From Actinomycetes bacterium (GTDB lineage Bacteria > Actinomycetota > Acidimicrobiia > Acidimicrobiales > RAAP-2): 64,000 nt of DNA. The DNA is taken from positions 30,064 through 94,063 of the forward strand of contig JAJXTB010000002.1 in NCBI GenBank assembly GCA_021784205.1, written 5' to 3'. Positions 36,722 through 45,872 of the stretch are shown here, one piece after another. Position 1 is the first letter of the stretch; each line of letters begins with the position of its first letter. The translations under genes were made by a program, and so were the position numbers. The notes beneath the pieces were generated by a model. That model ran no database searches. It was not told the DNA's origin and saw only the letters and a list, made by a program, of their open reading frames with translations.

Positions 36722-38551
36722 CTAGAAGTGCAGGTACTCCGGCATGAAGTTCTGCAGAACGCTTGGAACGAGCGCCGATGGGTCACCCTTGAGGGTCTTG
36801 ATGAACTCACCAATTGGCGTCTGCGTCGGCTGGTAGAGCGTCGGGACCTGGTACGCCGCGTACTTGGCGTACTGGGTCAAGGTCGAGTTACCAGAGAACG
36901 TTGCCTTGATGATGCTGTCCATCTTCGGGTTCGAGTAGCTGCCGTTGTTGGAGCCGGCACCCGTCATGAGGAGCTCCTCACCCGACGGGTAGTAGTCCGG
37001 TGCGTAGATCCAGCCAGCACCCCAGGTGCAGATCTCCCACTTCTGGGTACCCGACTGACCACAGCCACTGATGACGTTGTTGAAGGTGTTCGTCGACGTG
37101 GTGGTGTTGATGCCAATCGTCTTCCAGTCAGAGACCTCAGCATTCACCGTGTCGGTGACCGCCGGCGCGCCCGAGACGTACTCAAGCGTGAGGTTCAGCT
37201 TCGTTCCGGCCTTGACGCCCGCTCCACAACTCGAGGAGGTGGTTCCGGGCTTCACGCAGGTCATCACGCCGCCTTCGATCTTCCAACCGTGCGACGTCAA
37301 CAGCGACTTGGCCTTCGAGAGGCTGAACGGATACGGGTTCGACACCGGCTTGGCGATCGACGTCGGCGTGCCGTAGGGAACCGGGCTGAATGTCGGGATA
37401 CCGTAGCCCTTGAAGATCTTCTGGATGATCCCGTTCTGGTCAGTCGAGGTCTGCAGCGCCTGGCGGAAGTACAACTGCTTGAACACGGCCTGGAGCGGGT
37501 TGCTCTTGGCGAAGTTCAGCGGGTCGTAGTTGTACGCCCACGAGAGACCCGAGGTCAGGTTGTACTTGCCCGCGAGTGCGGCAATGTTGGGGCCGGCCTT
37601 GCCAATCGCGGGTGCCGGCGAGGTGATCTGTGTCGAGTCCACGTAGCCGAGGTCGATCGTGCCCGCGCGCAGCGCGTTGAGCTCAGCCGCAGCGGAGGCG
37701 AACGGCACTTCCTTCACCATGGCGACCTGGGCCTTCTGGGGGCCCGAGTACTTGGTGTTGGGCACGAAGGTCACGTTGCCCAGGGTGTCCATGGACTTCA
37801 GCTTCCACGGGCCGTCAACACCGCTCTGCCACATGGCGTCGGTGTAGGTGCTGATCTTGGAGGACTGGCCGTCGAGGTACTTCTCCACTGCCTTGCACGC
37901 CGCGTCAGTCGACTTGGCGCCAAAGGCGCCAGTGGCGCACGTCGAGGTCTTGCCCGGAGCCGTGATGTCCCACGAGTTCGGGAATGGCGTGATCTCAGAC
38001 AGGTAGTTGTAGAGCAACCATCCCTGGTTGATCGGCTTGTTGAACGTCATCGTGACCGTGTTGCCCTTGCCGACCGCGCTCGTCACCTGGTCCGGAATGC
38101 CATAGCCGGGAACGTACCCGGCGTAGGACTTCGGGTCGGCCTTGTAGAGGTTCAGGAAGAACATAACCGACTGGGCGTTGACCGTCTGACCGTCAGCGAA
38201 CTTCCAGCCCTTCATCTTGATGACGAGCTTGGTGTTGTTCTTGCTCCACTGCGGCGAGTACGCCAGGGAGACCTTGGGCACATAGGCAGGGGAGGTTCCC
38301 ATACCGAACCAATACATCGGGCGGAACATCAACATTTGGAACTGGTTAAGCGTTGAGACAGAGAAGTTCGCGAAACCGACATACGGAAAGATGTAGTTCG
38401 GAGGTGTTTGGGGCGCTTCGGCGAACGTAATCGTTCCCTTTGGCGCAGAGGCACCGCTCGGGCTCTGACTTGCCAGTGTTAGACCCAGCGCCAACGAACT
38501 GGCCGATAGGGCCAGCGTCGCGCCGAGTCGCAAACTTCGACGAACATTCAT
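36722..38551 (-). CDS. ABC transporter substrate-binding protein, family 5 (second copy)
   Basis: Secreted solute-binding protein, 609 residues, paralogous to the one at 29131-30933; both share the PNYIFP, YWFG and ADGQ..SVMFFLNL segments. Signal peptide: VRRSLRLGATLALSASSLALGL, cleaved after an Ala-rich stretch. The ATG at 38551 is chosen because GGGAGG lies 8 nt upstream; an in-frame ATG at 38578 would overlap that site. Unlike most genes here it has a long leader, a good Shine-Dalgarno and a strong terminator, suggesting high, separately controlled expression. Confidence 0.9.
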   Translation of the reverse strand: MNVRRSLRLGATLALSASSLALGLTLASQSPSGASAPKGTITFAEAPQTPPNYIFPYVGFANFSVSTLNQFQMLMFRPMYWFGMGTSPAYVPKVSLAYSPQWSKNNTKLVIKMKGWKFADGQTVNAQSVMFFLNLYKADPKSYAGYVPGYGIPDQVTSAVGKGNTVTMTFNKPINQGWLLYNYLSEITPFPNSWDITAPGKTSTCATGAFGAKSTDAACKAVEKYLDGQSSKISTYTDAMWQSGVDGPWKLKSMDTLGNVTFVPNTKYSGPQKAQVAMVKEVPFASAAAELNALRAGTIDLGYVDSTQITSPAPAIGKAGPNIAALAGKYNLTSGLSWAYNYDPLNFAKSNPLQAVFKQLYFRQALQTSTDQNGIIQKIFKGYGIPTFSPVPYGTPTSIAKPVSNPYPFSLSKAKSLLTSHGWKIEGGVMTCVKPGTTSSSCGAGVKAGTKLNLTLEYVSGAPAVTDTVNAEVSDWKTIGINTTTSTNTFNNVISGCGQSGTQKWEICTWGAGWIYAPDYYPSGEELLMTGAGSNNGSYSNPKMDSIIKATFSGNSTLTQYAKYAAYQVPTLYQPTQTPIGEFIKTLKGDPSALVPSVLQNFMPEYLHF

Positions 38552-38870
38552 TGAATCAACCTCCCCTAGTGGGTACATCGCTGTGCCCAGTTCTCGCCAC
38601 CCTTTTGTGACGATGCCCTCACCTTATCCCACTCTTATGTTCGATCGGGGTGGCAGGAGCAACAATTCACAGCGAAAACTAACTCGGCAGAAAGGCCTCC
38701 TGACCTGCTCGTTACGAGCGTGTTAGTCGGTGGATGGCCCAGGTCGTGCTCGCGAGTGTGACCACGCACGGGCTCGAACATCGCGGTACGAGGGTGCGCC
38801 TACGGTCTCGCCTCGACCCGCGCCGTACTGGTGGGTAGGGCGATAGAGAACTAACGAACTTGTCTTTCGG
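38552..38870. other. Intergenic region upstream of the second binding protein
   Basis: About 320 bp. It holds the Shine-Dalgarno (CCTCCC on the plus strand at 38560-38565) and an AT-richer part around 38600-38680 where the promoter probably lies. No gene is recognised. Confidence 0.4.
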
Positions 38871-39779
38871 TCACCGCAGTGCCGCAGCGAGCAGCTCAGT
38901 CGTCGTCGGGTACAAGAAGTTGAAACCTCGTTCAACCAGTATCGCCGGCGCGACCCGCTGGCTGGCCAAGACTGCGCCGTTGGCGAGGTCGGACCCGAGG
39001 ACGAGCGCGAGCGCAAACGCTGGAACGCGAAGGACCGCCGGGCGCCCAAGCACGCGCGCGAGTGTCCGTGTGAAGTCACGATTGGTGACTTGATCAGGAG
39101 CGGTCAAGTTGACTGGCCCGTCGTGCGGGCGATCGATCAGCGAGAGAATCGCTCGAACTTCATCTTCGAGGGAGATGGGACTGATCCACTGGTTTCCGTT
39201 ACCCAGCACACCGCCGAGGCCCGCTTTAAAGAGGGGCAACTGGCGCTTCAGCGCGCCGCCGGCGCTGCTCATCACGATACCGGTGCGTAAGAAGGACACC
39301 GTCGTTCCGTTGTCTCTCGCCGGCTGGGCGGCCGCCTCCCAGGATCGGCAGACCTCGGCGAGAAAGTCATCGCCACGCACCGAGGTCTCGGTGAGCAGTT
39401 CACTGCCTCGTGAGCCGTAGTAGCCGATCGCCGAGGCGCTGGCGAGGATCCCGACGCCGCCGGGCAAGTTCTGGATCGCCCGTAGCACCAATGCCGTAGA
39501 GGCGAGGCGGGAGTGCCGGATGAGCGCCTTACGTTCGGTGCTCCACCTTCGATCACCGATGCCGGCGCCGGCGAGATTGACGATGGCGTCAAGACCGCCC
39601 ACGCGGCGCAGGTCACCGTCGTCGATGACGTCGGCGTCTGGGTCCCAGCGAATGGTCTCACCGGTGCCACCACCACCCGAGGGCCGGACGAACGTGACCA
39701 CGATGTCGCCGCGTTCGCGCAGGGCGGCGGCGGTCGCTCTCCCGATCAGGCCGGACGCACCCGTCAGGCCGACGCGCAT
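38871..39779 (-). CDS. SDR-family epimerase-like protein (YfcH/TIGR01777 type)
   Basis: 302-residue extended short-chain-dehydrogenase fold protein: TGASGLIG nucleotide loop (6-13), IVNLAGAGIGDRRWSTERK, SASAIGYYGSRG and VSFLRTGIVMSSAGGALKRQLPLFK are hallmarks of the YfcH subfamily. The C-terminus is the DUF1731-type region PAFALALVLGSDLANGAVLASQRVAP. The reaction is unknown. The ATG at 39779 (MRVGLTGASG) is preferred; it overlaps the end of the hydrolase gene, so they form an operon. Confidence 0.88.
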   Translation of the reverse strand: MRVGLTGASGLIGRATAAALRERGDIVVTFVRPSGGGGTGETIRWDPDADVIDDGDLRRVGGLDAIVNLAGAGIGDRRWSTERKALIRHSRLASTALVLRAIQNLPGGVGILASASAIGYYGSRGSELLTETSVRGDDFLAEVCRSWEAAAQPARDNGTTVSFLRTGIVMSSAGGALKRQLPLFKAGLGGVLGNGNQWISPISLEDEVRAILSLIDRPHDGPVNLTAPDQVTNRDFTRTLARVLGRPAVLRVPAFALALVLGSDLANGAVLASQRVAPAILVERGFNFLYPTTTELLAAALR

Positions 39780-40567
39780 CGTTCCATCCACGTTTGCTCG
39801 ATGAGTGAGGCCAGTTGGTCCGGGTGACTGAGGTGCGCGCCGTGCCCGGCGTTGCGAAGTTCGACCGCTTGAAACAGCGGGTTCGCCCGACAGAGGATTT
39901 CGGTCAACTGGCGGTAATAGGGCGCGCGCGCCCAGTCGCCAAAGGCGTAGACGCTGGGTATCTCGATGTCGGTGACCTGAAACGGCGCGGGTTGGCTCAG
40001 TACCGCCAGATCAGCGACGAGCGCCGGACCATCGAGTCGGCGCGACTCACGCTCGGCGACGCTCAGTCGCTCCCACGTCTCTACCGAGACGATCCGCTTG
40101 AAGAACCGCTCCGCCTCGTCTGACGGATTCGATCCGGGGGCGATCCGACGATGGTCGTGCGCCAACACCCACGGCAAGGGCGCTTCAAAATTGATCAGCT
40201 GGGCGAAGAGCGATGGGTCGCGCAGAGCCGCCCCGAAGCTGACGACGCCGCCGAAGCTGTGGCCGAAGACGATGACGGGTCGCCGAGCCGCCTCACTACT
40301 GGCCAGGGCGATCAGGTCGTCGATGTGCTCTATGAGCGTCGCGGGTCCGGCCCCCCTTGATCCCTGATAGCCACGCCGGTCGTAGGCGACGACGTCCATG
40401 TGTTCGAACCGTCGAGCTAGTCGCGCGAACGAACCGCCGCGGTCGAGGCCCCCGTGCACGCAGACGAGCGTCGCCACCGGAGCCTCGACACGGCGCTCGG
40501 CGACGGCGAGACCAGTGACGGGCGACGCGGCCGCGCGCAGTCCGCGAGGTGGGTCCGCTGAGGTCAC
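39764..40567 (-). CDS. Alpha/beta hydrolase
   Basis: 267-residue cytoplasmic serine hydrolase. It has the oxyanion segment CVHGGLDRGGSF, the nucleophile elbow GHSFGGVVSFG, a likely acid in VYAFGDWARAPYY and the catalytic His in LRNAGHGAHLSHPDQ. The substrate is not evident. The GTG at 40567 is preceded by minus-strand TAGATT 6 nt away. It is divergent from kgd. Confidence 0.85.
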   Translation of the reverse strand: MTSADPPRGLRAAASPVTGLAVAERRVEAPVATLVCVHGGLDRGGSFARLARRFEHMDVVAYDRRGYQGSRGAGPATLIEHIDDLIALASSEAARRPVIVFGHSFGGVVSFGAALRDPSLFAQLINFEAPLPWVLAHDHRRIAPGSNPSDEAERFFKRIVSVETWERLSVAERESRRLDGPALVADLAVLSQPAPFQVTDIEIPSVYAFGDWARAPYYRQLTEILCRANPLFQAVELRNAGHGAHLSHPDQLASLIEQTWMERCASA

Positions 40568-40573
40568 GTAGGC

Positions 40574-40579
40574 AATCTA
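40574..40579 (-). promoter_or_regulatory. Candidate leaderless -10 of the alpha/beta hydrolase
   Basis: Minus-strand TAGATT, ending 6 nt before the GTG. Confidence 0.55.
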
Positions 40580-40627
40580 CCGTCTGAGGTTGGCTCGTCG
40601 ACCAATCGAAAAGGGTCGCGTGGGCCC

Positions 40628-40633
40628 TAGGCT
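40628..40633 (+). promoter_or_regulatory. Candidate leaderless -10 of kgd
   Basis: TAGGCT ends 6 nt before the GTG at 40640. Confidence 0.55.
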
Positions 40634-40639
40634 GGTGAG

Positions 40640-43600
40640 GTGACGACGCCACCCTCGAACCCTTCATCCTCACCAGTAAAGGGGTCCTTCGGACCCAACG
40701 CTTGGCTCGTGGACGACATGTACGACCGTTTCCTCGCCGACCCGGAGTCGGTCTCGGCCAGCTGGCGCGAGTTCTTCGCCGACTACCAGCGTTCGACGGT
40801 GCCGACGGTGGCTTCGGCCGTCGTGGCCCGCCCGGCGATGCCGAGCCCCGTCGCCTTCGAGGTGAACGAAGCGGCGACCCCACTGCGCGGTGCCGCGGCG
40901 CGCATCGTGTCCAACATGACCGCCAGCCTCGCCGTGCCAACGGCGACGAGCGTTCGCACGGTCTCGGCGAGACTGCTCGAGATCAACCGGTCGGCGCTGA
41001 ACGAGTCGCTGAGCCGGGCGAGCGGCGCCAAAGTCTCCTTCACGCACCTCATCGCCTACGCCATCATCAAGGGACTCGTGGCGATCCCCTCGATGAACAC
41101 CAGCTTCGTGGATGCCGTCGACGAGAAGGGGACGCCGGGGATCGTGCGCCACGATCACGTGGGCCTCGGCCTCGCGGTCGACGTCGAGAAGAGCGACGGG
41201 TCACGCAATCTCCTGGTCCCGGTCATCCGAGACGCCGACGCCATGGACTTCCGGACGTTCTTGCTGGCCTACGAGGACCTGATCCGAAAGGTCCACGCTG
41301 GCAAGATCGGTGCCGACGACTTCGTCGGGGCATCGGTGTCCTTGACCAATCCCGGCACGCTCGGCACGGTCCAATCGGTCCCGAGGCTGATGCCGGGTCA
41401 GGGCGCGATCATCGGCGTCGGGGCGCTCACCTGGCCGCCGGGCTTCGAGGCGGCCGATCCGCGCACGCTGGCCGAGCTCGGCGTCGGCAAGGTCATGAAC
41501 CTCACGTCGACCTACGACCACCGGATCATTCAAGGCGCCGAATCCGGTCTCTTCCTCAAGTTCGTCGCCGATTGCCTGACCGGGGCGAACCACTTCTACG
41601 ACGAGGTGTTCTCGTCGCTCGGCATCCCGTACGAACCGTCGCGGTGGGCGAAGGACCACAATCCGACGGGTGCCGAAGACGAGTCAGAGCGGATCCTCAA
41701 GCAGATCAGGGTCCAAGAGCTCATCAACATGTACCGCGTGCGTGGCCACCTCTACGCACACCTGGACCCCCTGCACAGCGATCCGCCGCCGGTGCACGAG
41801 GAACTGGAACTGTCCACCTACGGGCTCTCCATCTGGGACCTGCCTCGCCGGTTCGTGACCGGCGGGCTCGCCGGTCGCGACGAGGCGACACTTCAGGAGA
41901 TCCTTGACATCTTGCGCGACGCCTACTGCCGCACGACCGGTATCGAGTACGGCCACATCATGGATCCCGCACAGAAACGGTGGATCCAGACTCGCGTCGA
42001 GGGCGTCACGGCGTCCCTCGACGCCAAGGCCCAACGCCGGGTGCTCGGGGCACTCAACGAGGCCGAGGTCTTTGAGCGCTTCTTGCACTCGCGTTACGTG
42101 GGTCAGAAGCGCTTCGGACTCGAGGGTGCCGAGTCGACCATCGTCGCCCTGCAGGCGATTCTCGACGCCGCCGCGGACGATGGCGTCAAGGAGGCCGTGA
42201 TCGGCATGGCGCACCGTGGCCGGCTGAACGTGCTCGCGAATGTCGTCGGCAAGTCCTACAGCGACATCTTCTCGGAGTTCGAGGGCAACCTCGACCCCGA
42301 GAGCGTCCAGGGCAGTGGGGACGTGAAGTATCACAAGGGCGCCAACGGGACGTTCCACAACGCGAGCGGCCAGACCATCGACGTCTCGATGGCGTCGAAC
42401 CCCTCGCACCTCGAGGCGGTGAGTCCGGTGGTCGAAGGGATTGTGCGGGCCAAACAGGATCGCGTTGTTCGCCCCGGCGACGGTTCGACGCCCAACGCGA
42501 CGGTCGATCGGTACCCGTACCTGTCGATCCTCGTCCACGGCGACGCGGCCTTCGCTGGTCAGGGTGTGGTGGCCGAGACGCTGAACCTGTCCCAGCTGTC
42601 GGGTTACCACGTCGGCGGCGCGATCCACATCGTCATCAACAACCAGGTCGGCTTCACCACAGCGCCCGAGTCGGCGCGATCGAGCGTCTACCCGACCGAC
42701 GTCGCCAAGATGATCCAAGCGCCGATCTTGCACGTCAACGGCGACGACCCCGAGGCCTGCGCCCGTGCGGCGCGCCTGGCCTTCGACTATCGCCAGACGT
42801 TCCAGCGCGACGTGGTGATCGACATCGTGTGCTACCGGCGCCACGGCCACAACGAGGGTGACGACCCGAGCTACACCCAGCCCCAGATGTACAAGATCAT
42901 CGACCAGATGCGCTCGGTGCGAAAGAGCTACACCGAGACCCTGGTGCGCCGTGGCGACATCTCGCTCGAGGAGGCCGAGCAGGCCCTCGACGAGTTCAAC
43001 GCCCGACTGCAGAGTGTGCTCGACGAGGTGCGCACCGTGCCCGTGCCAACGCTCCAGGGTGTCCCGATCGCCGAGGTCACCCCGGACGCGCCAGCGCCCG
43101 AGACCGGCGTCGAGCACGACCAGCTGCTCGCGGTGGCGTCTGCGACGATGACCGCGCCGGCCGGCTTCACCGTGCACCCCAAGCTCGAACGCCAGTTCGC
43201 CCAGCGTCGCACCCTGCTCGAGGGCGGCGAGGTCGACTGGGCCCTCGGCGAGGCGCTGGCCTTCGGCTCGCTGCTCATGGAGGGCACCAACGTGCGACTG
43301 ATGGGCCAGGACTCGCGTCGCGGCACGTTCTCGCACCGCCACGCGGCGCTGATCGACTACGAGAACGGCAATCAGTACATCCCCCTCGCCAACCTCGACG
43401 CGCCCGGCGTGTTCACCGTGCGCGACTCCTTCTTGAGCGAGTACGCGGCGCTGGGCTTCGAGTACGGCTACTCGGTCGAGGCGAACCGGTCACTGGTCGC
43501 CTGGGAGGCGCAGTTCGGTGACTTCGTGAACGGCGCGGAGATCATCATCGACAACTTCCTCGTCGCGGCCGAGGACAAGTGGGGTCAGCGCGCCGGACTC

Positions 43601-44248
43601 GTGATGCTGCTCCCGCACGGCTACGAGGGTCAGGGACCGGAGCACTCGAGTGGTCGCATCGAGCGCTTCCTCTCCTTGAGTGCGCGCAACAACCTGCGCA
43701 TCGCCCAGCCGACGACCGCCGCGCAGTACTTTCACCTCCTGCGTAGCCAAGTCGCGCGCGAGACCGTGACGCCACTCATCGTCTTTACGCCCAAGTCGAT
43801 GCTGCGCGCGACCCAGACCCGCTCGCCGCTGGCTGAGTTCGAGCACGGATCGTTCCAAACGGTGCTCGACGACGCCGACGTGGCGCACGAGCAGGTAACT
43901 CGCGTGGTGTTCGCCTCGGGCAAGATCGCCCACGAGGCGTTCGCGCGCCGGGCCGAAGCGGGCGCCACCCACGTCGCCATCGTTCGCGTGGAGCAGCTCT
44001 ACCCGTGGCCCCACGACACGATCGACGCGGTCCTGGCGTCCTACCCGAACCTGGCCGAGGTCGTGTGGCTCCAGGAGGAGCCCGAGAACATGGGACCGTG
44101 GCCCTTCGTGCACCACCAGGTGCACCGCCAGTTGCGCGATGTCGCGCTGAGTCACGTCGCGCGCGCTGAGTCAGCGAGCCCGGCGACGGGCAGTTCGCTC
44201 ATCCACGTTGCCGAGCAGTCTGACCTACTGACCAGGGCGATCGGGTGA
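40640..44248 (+). CDS. kgd: Multifunctional 2-oxoglutarate decarboxylase/dehydrogenase (E2-E1 fusion)
   Basis: TCA-cycle enzyme acting on 2-oxoglutarate with thiamine diphosphate. The 1202 residues have an N-terminal helical segment (WLVDDMYDRFLADPESVSASWREFF), a succinyltransferase catalytic domain without its own lipoyl domain (FTHLIAYAIIKGLVAIP, TYDHRIIQGAESG with the catalytic His), and a full E1 domain (GMAHRGRLNVLANVVGKSY, MASNPSHLEAVSPVVEG, YRRHGHNEGDDPS). This fusion is characteristic of actinobacteria. The start is GTG with the leaderless -10. It heads an operon, ending in a GTGA overlap with the NYN gene. Confidence 0.95.
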   Translation: MTTPPSNPSSSPVKGSFGPNAWLVDDMYDRFLADPESVSASWREFFADYQRSTVPTVASAVVARPAMPSPVAFEVNEAATPLRGAAARIVSNMTASLAVPTATSVRTVSARLLEINRSALNESLSRASGAKVSFTHLIAYAIIKGLVAIPSMNTSFVDAVDEKGTPGIVRHDHVGLGLAVDVEKSDGSRNLLVPVIRDADAMDFRTFLLAYEDLIRKVHAGKIGADDFVGASVSLTNPGTLGTVQSVPRLMPGQGAIIGVGALTWPPGFEAADPRTLAELGVGKVMNLTSTYDHRIIQGAESGLFLKFVADCLTGANHFYDEVFSSLGIPYEPSRWAKDHNPTGAEDESERILKQIRVQELINMYRVRGHLYAHLDPLHSDPPPVHEELELSTYGLSIWDLPRRFVTGGLAGRDEATLQEILDILRDAYCRTTGIEYGHIMDPAQKRWIQTRVEGVTASLDAKAQRRVLGALNEAEVFERFLHSRYVGQKRFGLEGAESTIVALQAILDAAADDGVKEAVIGMAHRGRLNVLANVVGKSYSDIFSEFEGNLDPESVQGSGDVKYHKGANGTFHNASGQTIDVSMASNPSHLEAVSPVVEGIVRAKQDRVVRPGDGSTPNATVDRYPYLSILVHGDAAFAGQGVVAETLNLSQLSGYHVGGAIHIVINNQVGFTTAPESARSSVYPTDVAKMIQAPILHVNGDDPEACARAARLAFDYRQTFQRDVVIDIVCYRRHGHNEGDDPSYTQPQMYKIIDQMRSVRKSYTETLVRRGDISLEEAEQALDEFNARLQSVLDEVRTVPVPTLQGVPIAEVTPDAPAPETGVEHDQLLAVASATMTAPAGFTVHPKLERQFAQRRTLLEGGEVDWALGEALAFGSLLMEGTNVRLMGQDSRRGTFSHRHAALIDYENGNQYIPLANLDAPGVFTVRDSFLSEYAALGFEYGYSVEANRSLVAWEAQFGDFVNGAEIIIDNFLVAAEDKWGQRAGLVMLLPHGYEGQGPEHSSGRIERFLSLSARNNLRIAQPTTAAQYFHLLRSQVARETVTPLIVFTPKSMLRATQTRSPLAEFEHGSFQTVLDDADVAHEQVTRVVFASGKIAHEAFARRAEAGATHVAIVRVEQLYPWPHDTIDAVLASYPNLAEVVWLQEEPENMGPWPFVHHQVHRQLRDVALSHVARAESASPATGSSLIHVAEQSDLLTRAIG

Positions 44249-45441
44249 GCGCGTCACGAGCGCGGCTTCGCGTCGTGATCGACGGCTCGAACCTGGCGAC
44301 CGAAGGCCGTACGGATCCGAGCCTGAGCCAACTCGACGATGCCATTACGGCCTTTCGCGAGGAGAACCCGCGCGCGGAGATCGTCGTCGTCGTGGACGCG
44401 AGCTTCGGCCACCGCGTCGCCAGCGGCGAGCGGGCGCACTTCAAGGAACGCGAACTAGACGGCACCATCGTGACCCCGCCGGCCGGGGCCATCGGCCGCG
44501 GTGACGCCTTCATCTTGAAGATCGCCGACCGGATCAGCGGCGTCGTGCTCAGCAACGACTCATTTCAGGAGTTCCACGCCATCTATCCGTGGCTGTTCGA
44601 CGAGGGACGCCTGGTTGGGGGTAAGCCAGTGCCGGGCGTCGGCTGGATCTTCACTCCGCGGCTCCCGGTTCGCGGCACCAAGAGTGCGCGGTCGGTCAAG
44701 AAGCTCGCGGTGCTGATGCCCGATGGGGTGGCACCGTCCATCGGCGCCACCATCACCCCGGCCAAGCCCACTGCGAAGTCCGCGGAGGGCAAAGCCCCCG
44801 CGGCGAAGAAGACCATCGAGAAGGTGCCGCGCTCGAGCAAGCGCGCGGCCAAGGTGCTCGCCGCCGAAGCACTCCCAGCGGCCAAGGTCTCGGTGACCAA
44901 GATCGCCGCTAAGCCCGCCAAGAGGGCCGAGGTGCCCAAGAGGGCCGACGTGGCCACGAAGGCCGACGTGGCTAAAAAGGCCGAAGTGGCCAAGAAGGCG
45001 CCCGCGAAGCGAGCATCGGCCAAAAAGTCGCCGACGACCCCGACCGCGAAGCGCACTGCCAGGGCCGCCGCGCCGGTCAAGGGCGTCCCGGGCAACGACG
45101 CGGCACCGGTCCCAGCAGTCGCACCATCGACGACGGCTCCGACGGTGGCGTTGCGTCGCGGCCGCCAGCCGGTCAACCCCGAGGACGTCTTTGCCCGCTT
45201 CCGGGCCGCCTTCAAACTGGGCTCGCGCCTCGAGGGCGAGGTCACCACGTTCACCTCCCACGGCGCGGTCATCACCGTCACCTTCAAGGGTGGACAGGTT
45301 GAGTGCTACGCCCCGACGACCCTGCTCGGTGATCCGCCGCCGGCGAGGGCGCGTGACGTGCTGAAGCGCGGCGATCGGCGCACGTTCCGGCTGATCACCG
45401 TGGACGCCGACCGGCGGATCGCAGAATTGGCCCTGACATGA
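44245..45441 (+). CDS. NYN-domain RNase-like protein with AK-rich linker and S1-like C-terminus
   Basis: 398 residues in three parts. Residues about 5-150 form a Zc3h12a-like NYN/PIN ribonuclease fold with VVIDGSNLA (Asp13), VVVVDASFG and GRGDAFILKIADRISGVVLS, giving the acidic cluster of such nucleases. Residues about 160-300 are Lys/Ala/Pro-rich ([19 protein letters not shown]), much like the AKKAP-repeat protein at 27.4 kb. Residues about 315-398 look like an S1/OB RNA-binding domain (LGSRLEGEVTTFTSHGAVITV). This suggests an RNase tethered to nucleic acid, but substrate and biological role are unknown. GTGA overlap with kgd and ATGA overlap with the next gene. Confidence 0.75.
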   Translation: MSASRARLRVVIDGSNLATEGRTDPSLSQLDDAITAFREENPRAEIVVVVDASFGHRVASGERAHFKERELDGTIVTPPAGAIGRGDAFILKIADRISGVVLSNDSFQEFHAIYPWLFDEGRLVGGKPVPGVGWIFTPRLPVRGTKSARSVKKLAVLMPDGVAPSIGATITPAKPTAKSAEGKAPAAKKTIEKVPRSSKRAAKVLAAEALPAAKVSVTKIAAKPAKRAEVPKRADVATKADVAKKAEVAKKAPAKRASAKKSPTTPTAKRTARAAAPVKGVPGNDAAPVPAVAPSTTAPTVALRRGRQPVNPEDVFARFRAAFKLGSRLEGEVTTFTSHGAVITVTFKGGQVECYAPTTLLGDPPPARARDVLKRGDRRTFRLITVDADRRIAELALT

Positions 45442-45872
45442 ACGAACGTTCTCTCGACCCGCGGGACTGGTTGCCCCATCGCGAGCCCTTCTTGCTGCTC
45501 GACGCGCTCATCGAAATCGAGCCGGGCCTGCACGCGACGGGCACCTGGACGCTGCGCGGCGACGAGTGGTTCTTTCCCGGTCACTTTCCGGGTCGGCCCA
45601 CGACCCCCGGCGTCTTGTTGCTCGAGTCGCTCGCCCAGTGCGGCGGGGTCGCGGTGCTCGCCGACGAGCGCTACCGCGGGCGGCTCCCGCTGTTCGGTGG
45701 CGTCGAGCGGGCCCGGTTCCGTCGACAGGTCGTGCCGGGCGACACCGTCACGCTCTATTGCGAGATGACCCGGCTCTCGGCACGCGCCGGCAAGGGTCAC
45801 GGCGTCGCCACGGTGGCCGGTGAGGTCGCCGCCGAAGCCGACCTGCTCTTCGTGCTGGCCGACCTGGCGTGA
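45438..45872 (+). CDS. FabZ-like hot-dog dehydratase/thioesterase
   Basis: 144-residue hot-dog protein. It has LPHREPFLLLDALIEIEPG and FFPGHFPGRPTTPGVLLLESLAQ, the FabZ signature with the active-site His and Glu, so a 3-hydroxyacyl-ACP dehydratase-like role is likely. It is shorter and more divergent than the main FabZ, and genomic context (RNase, DNA repair) does not point to fatty acid synthesis. Both ends overlap neighbours (ATGA, GTGA). Confidence 0.8.
   Translation: MNERSLDPRDWLPHREPFLLLDALIEIEPGLHATGTWTLRGDEWFFPGHFPGRPTTPGVLLLESLAQCGGVAVLADERYRGRLPLFGGVERARFRRQVVPGDTVTLYCEMTRLSARAGKGHGVATVAGEVAAEADLLFVLADLA

Noticed and set aside
36383..38356. 657-codon plus-strand frame
   Set aside because: Antisense to the second peptide-binding protein, which has a signal peptide, Shine-Dalgarno and terminator; the plus frame is Arg/Gly/Val-rich with no recognisable domain.
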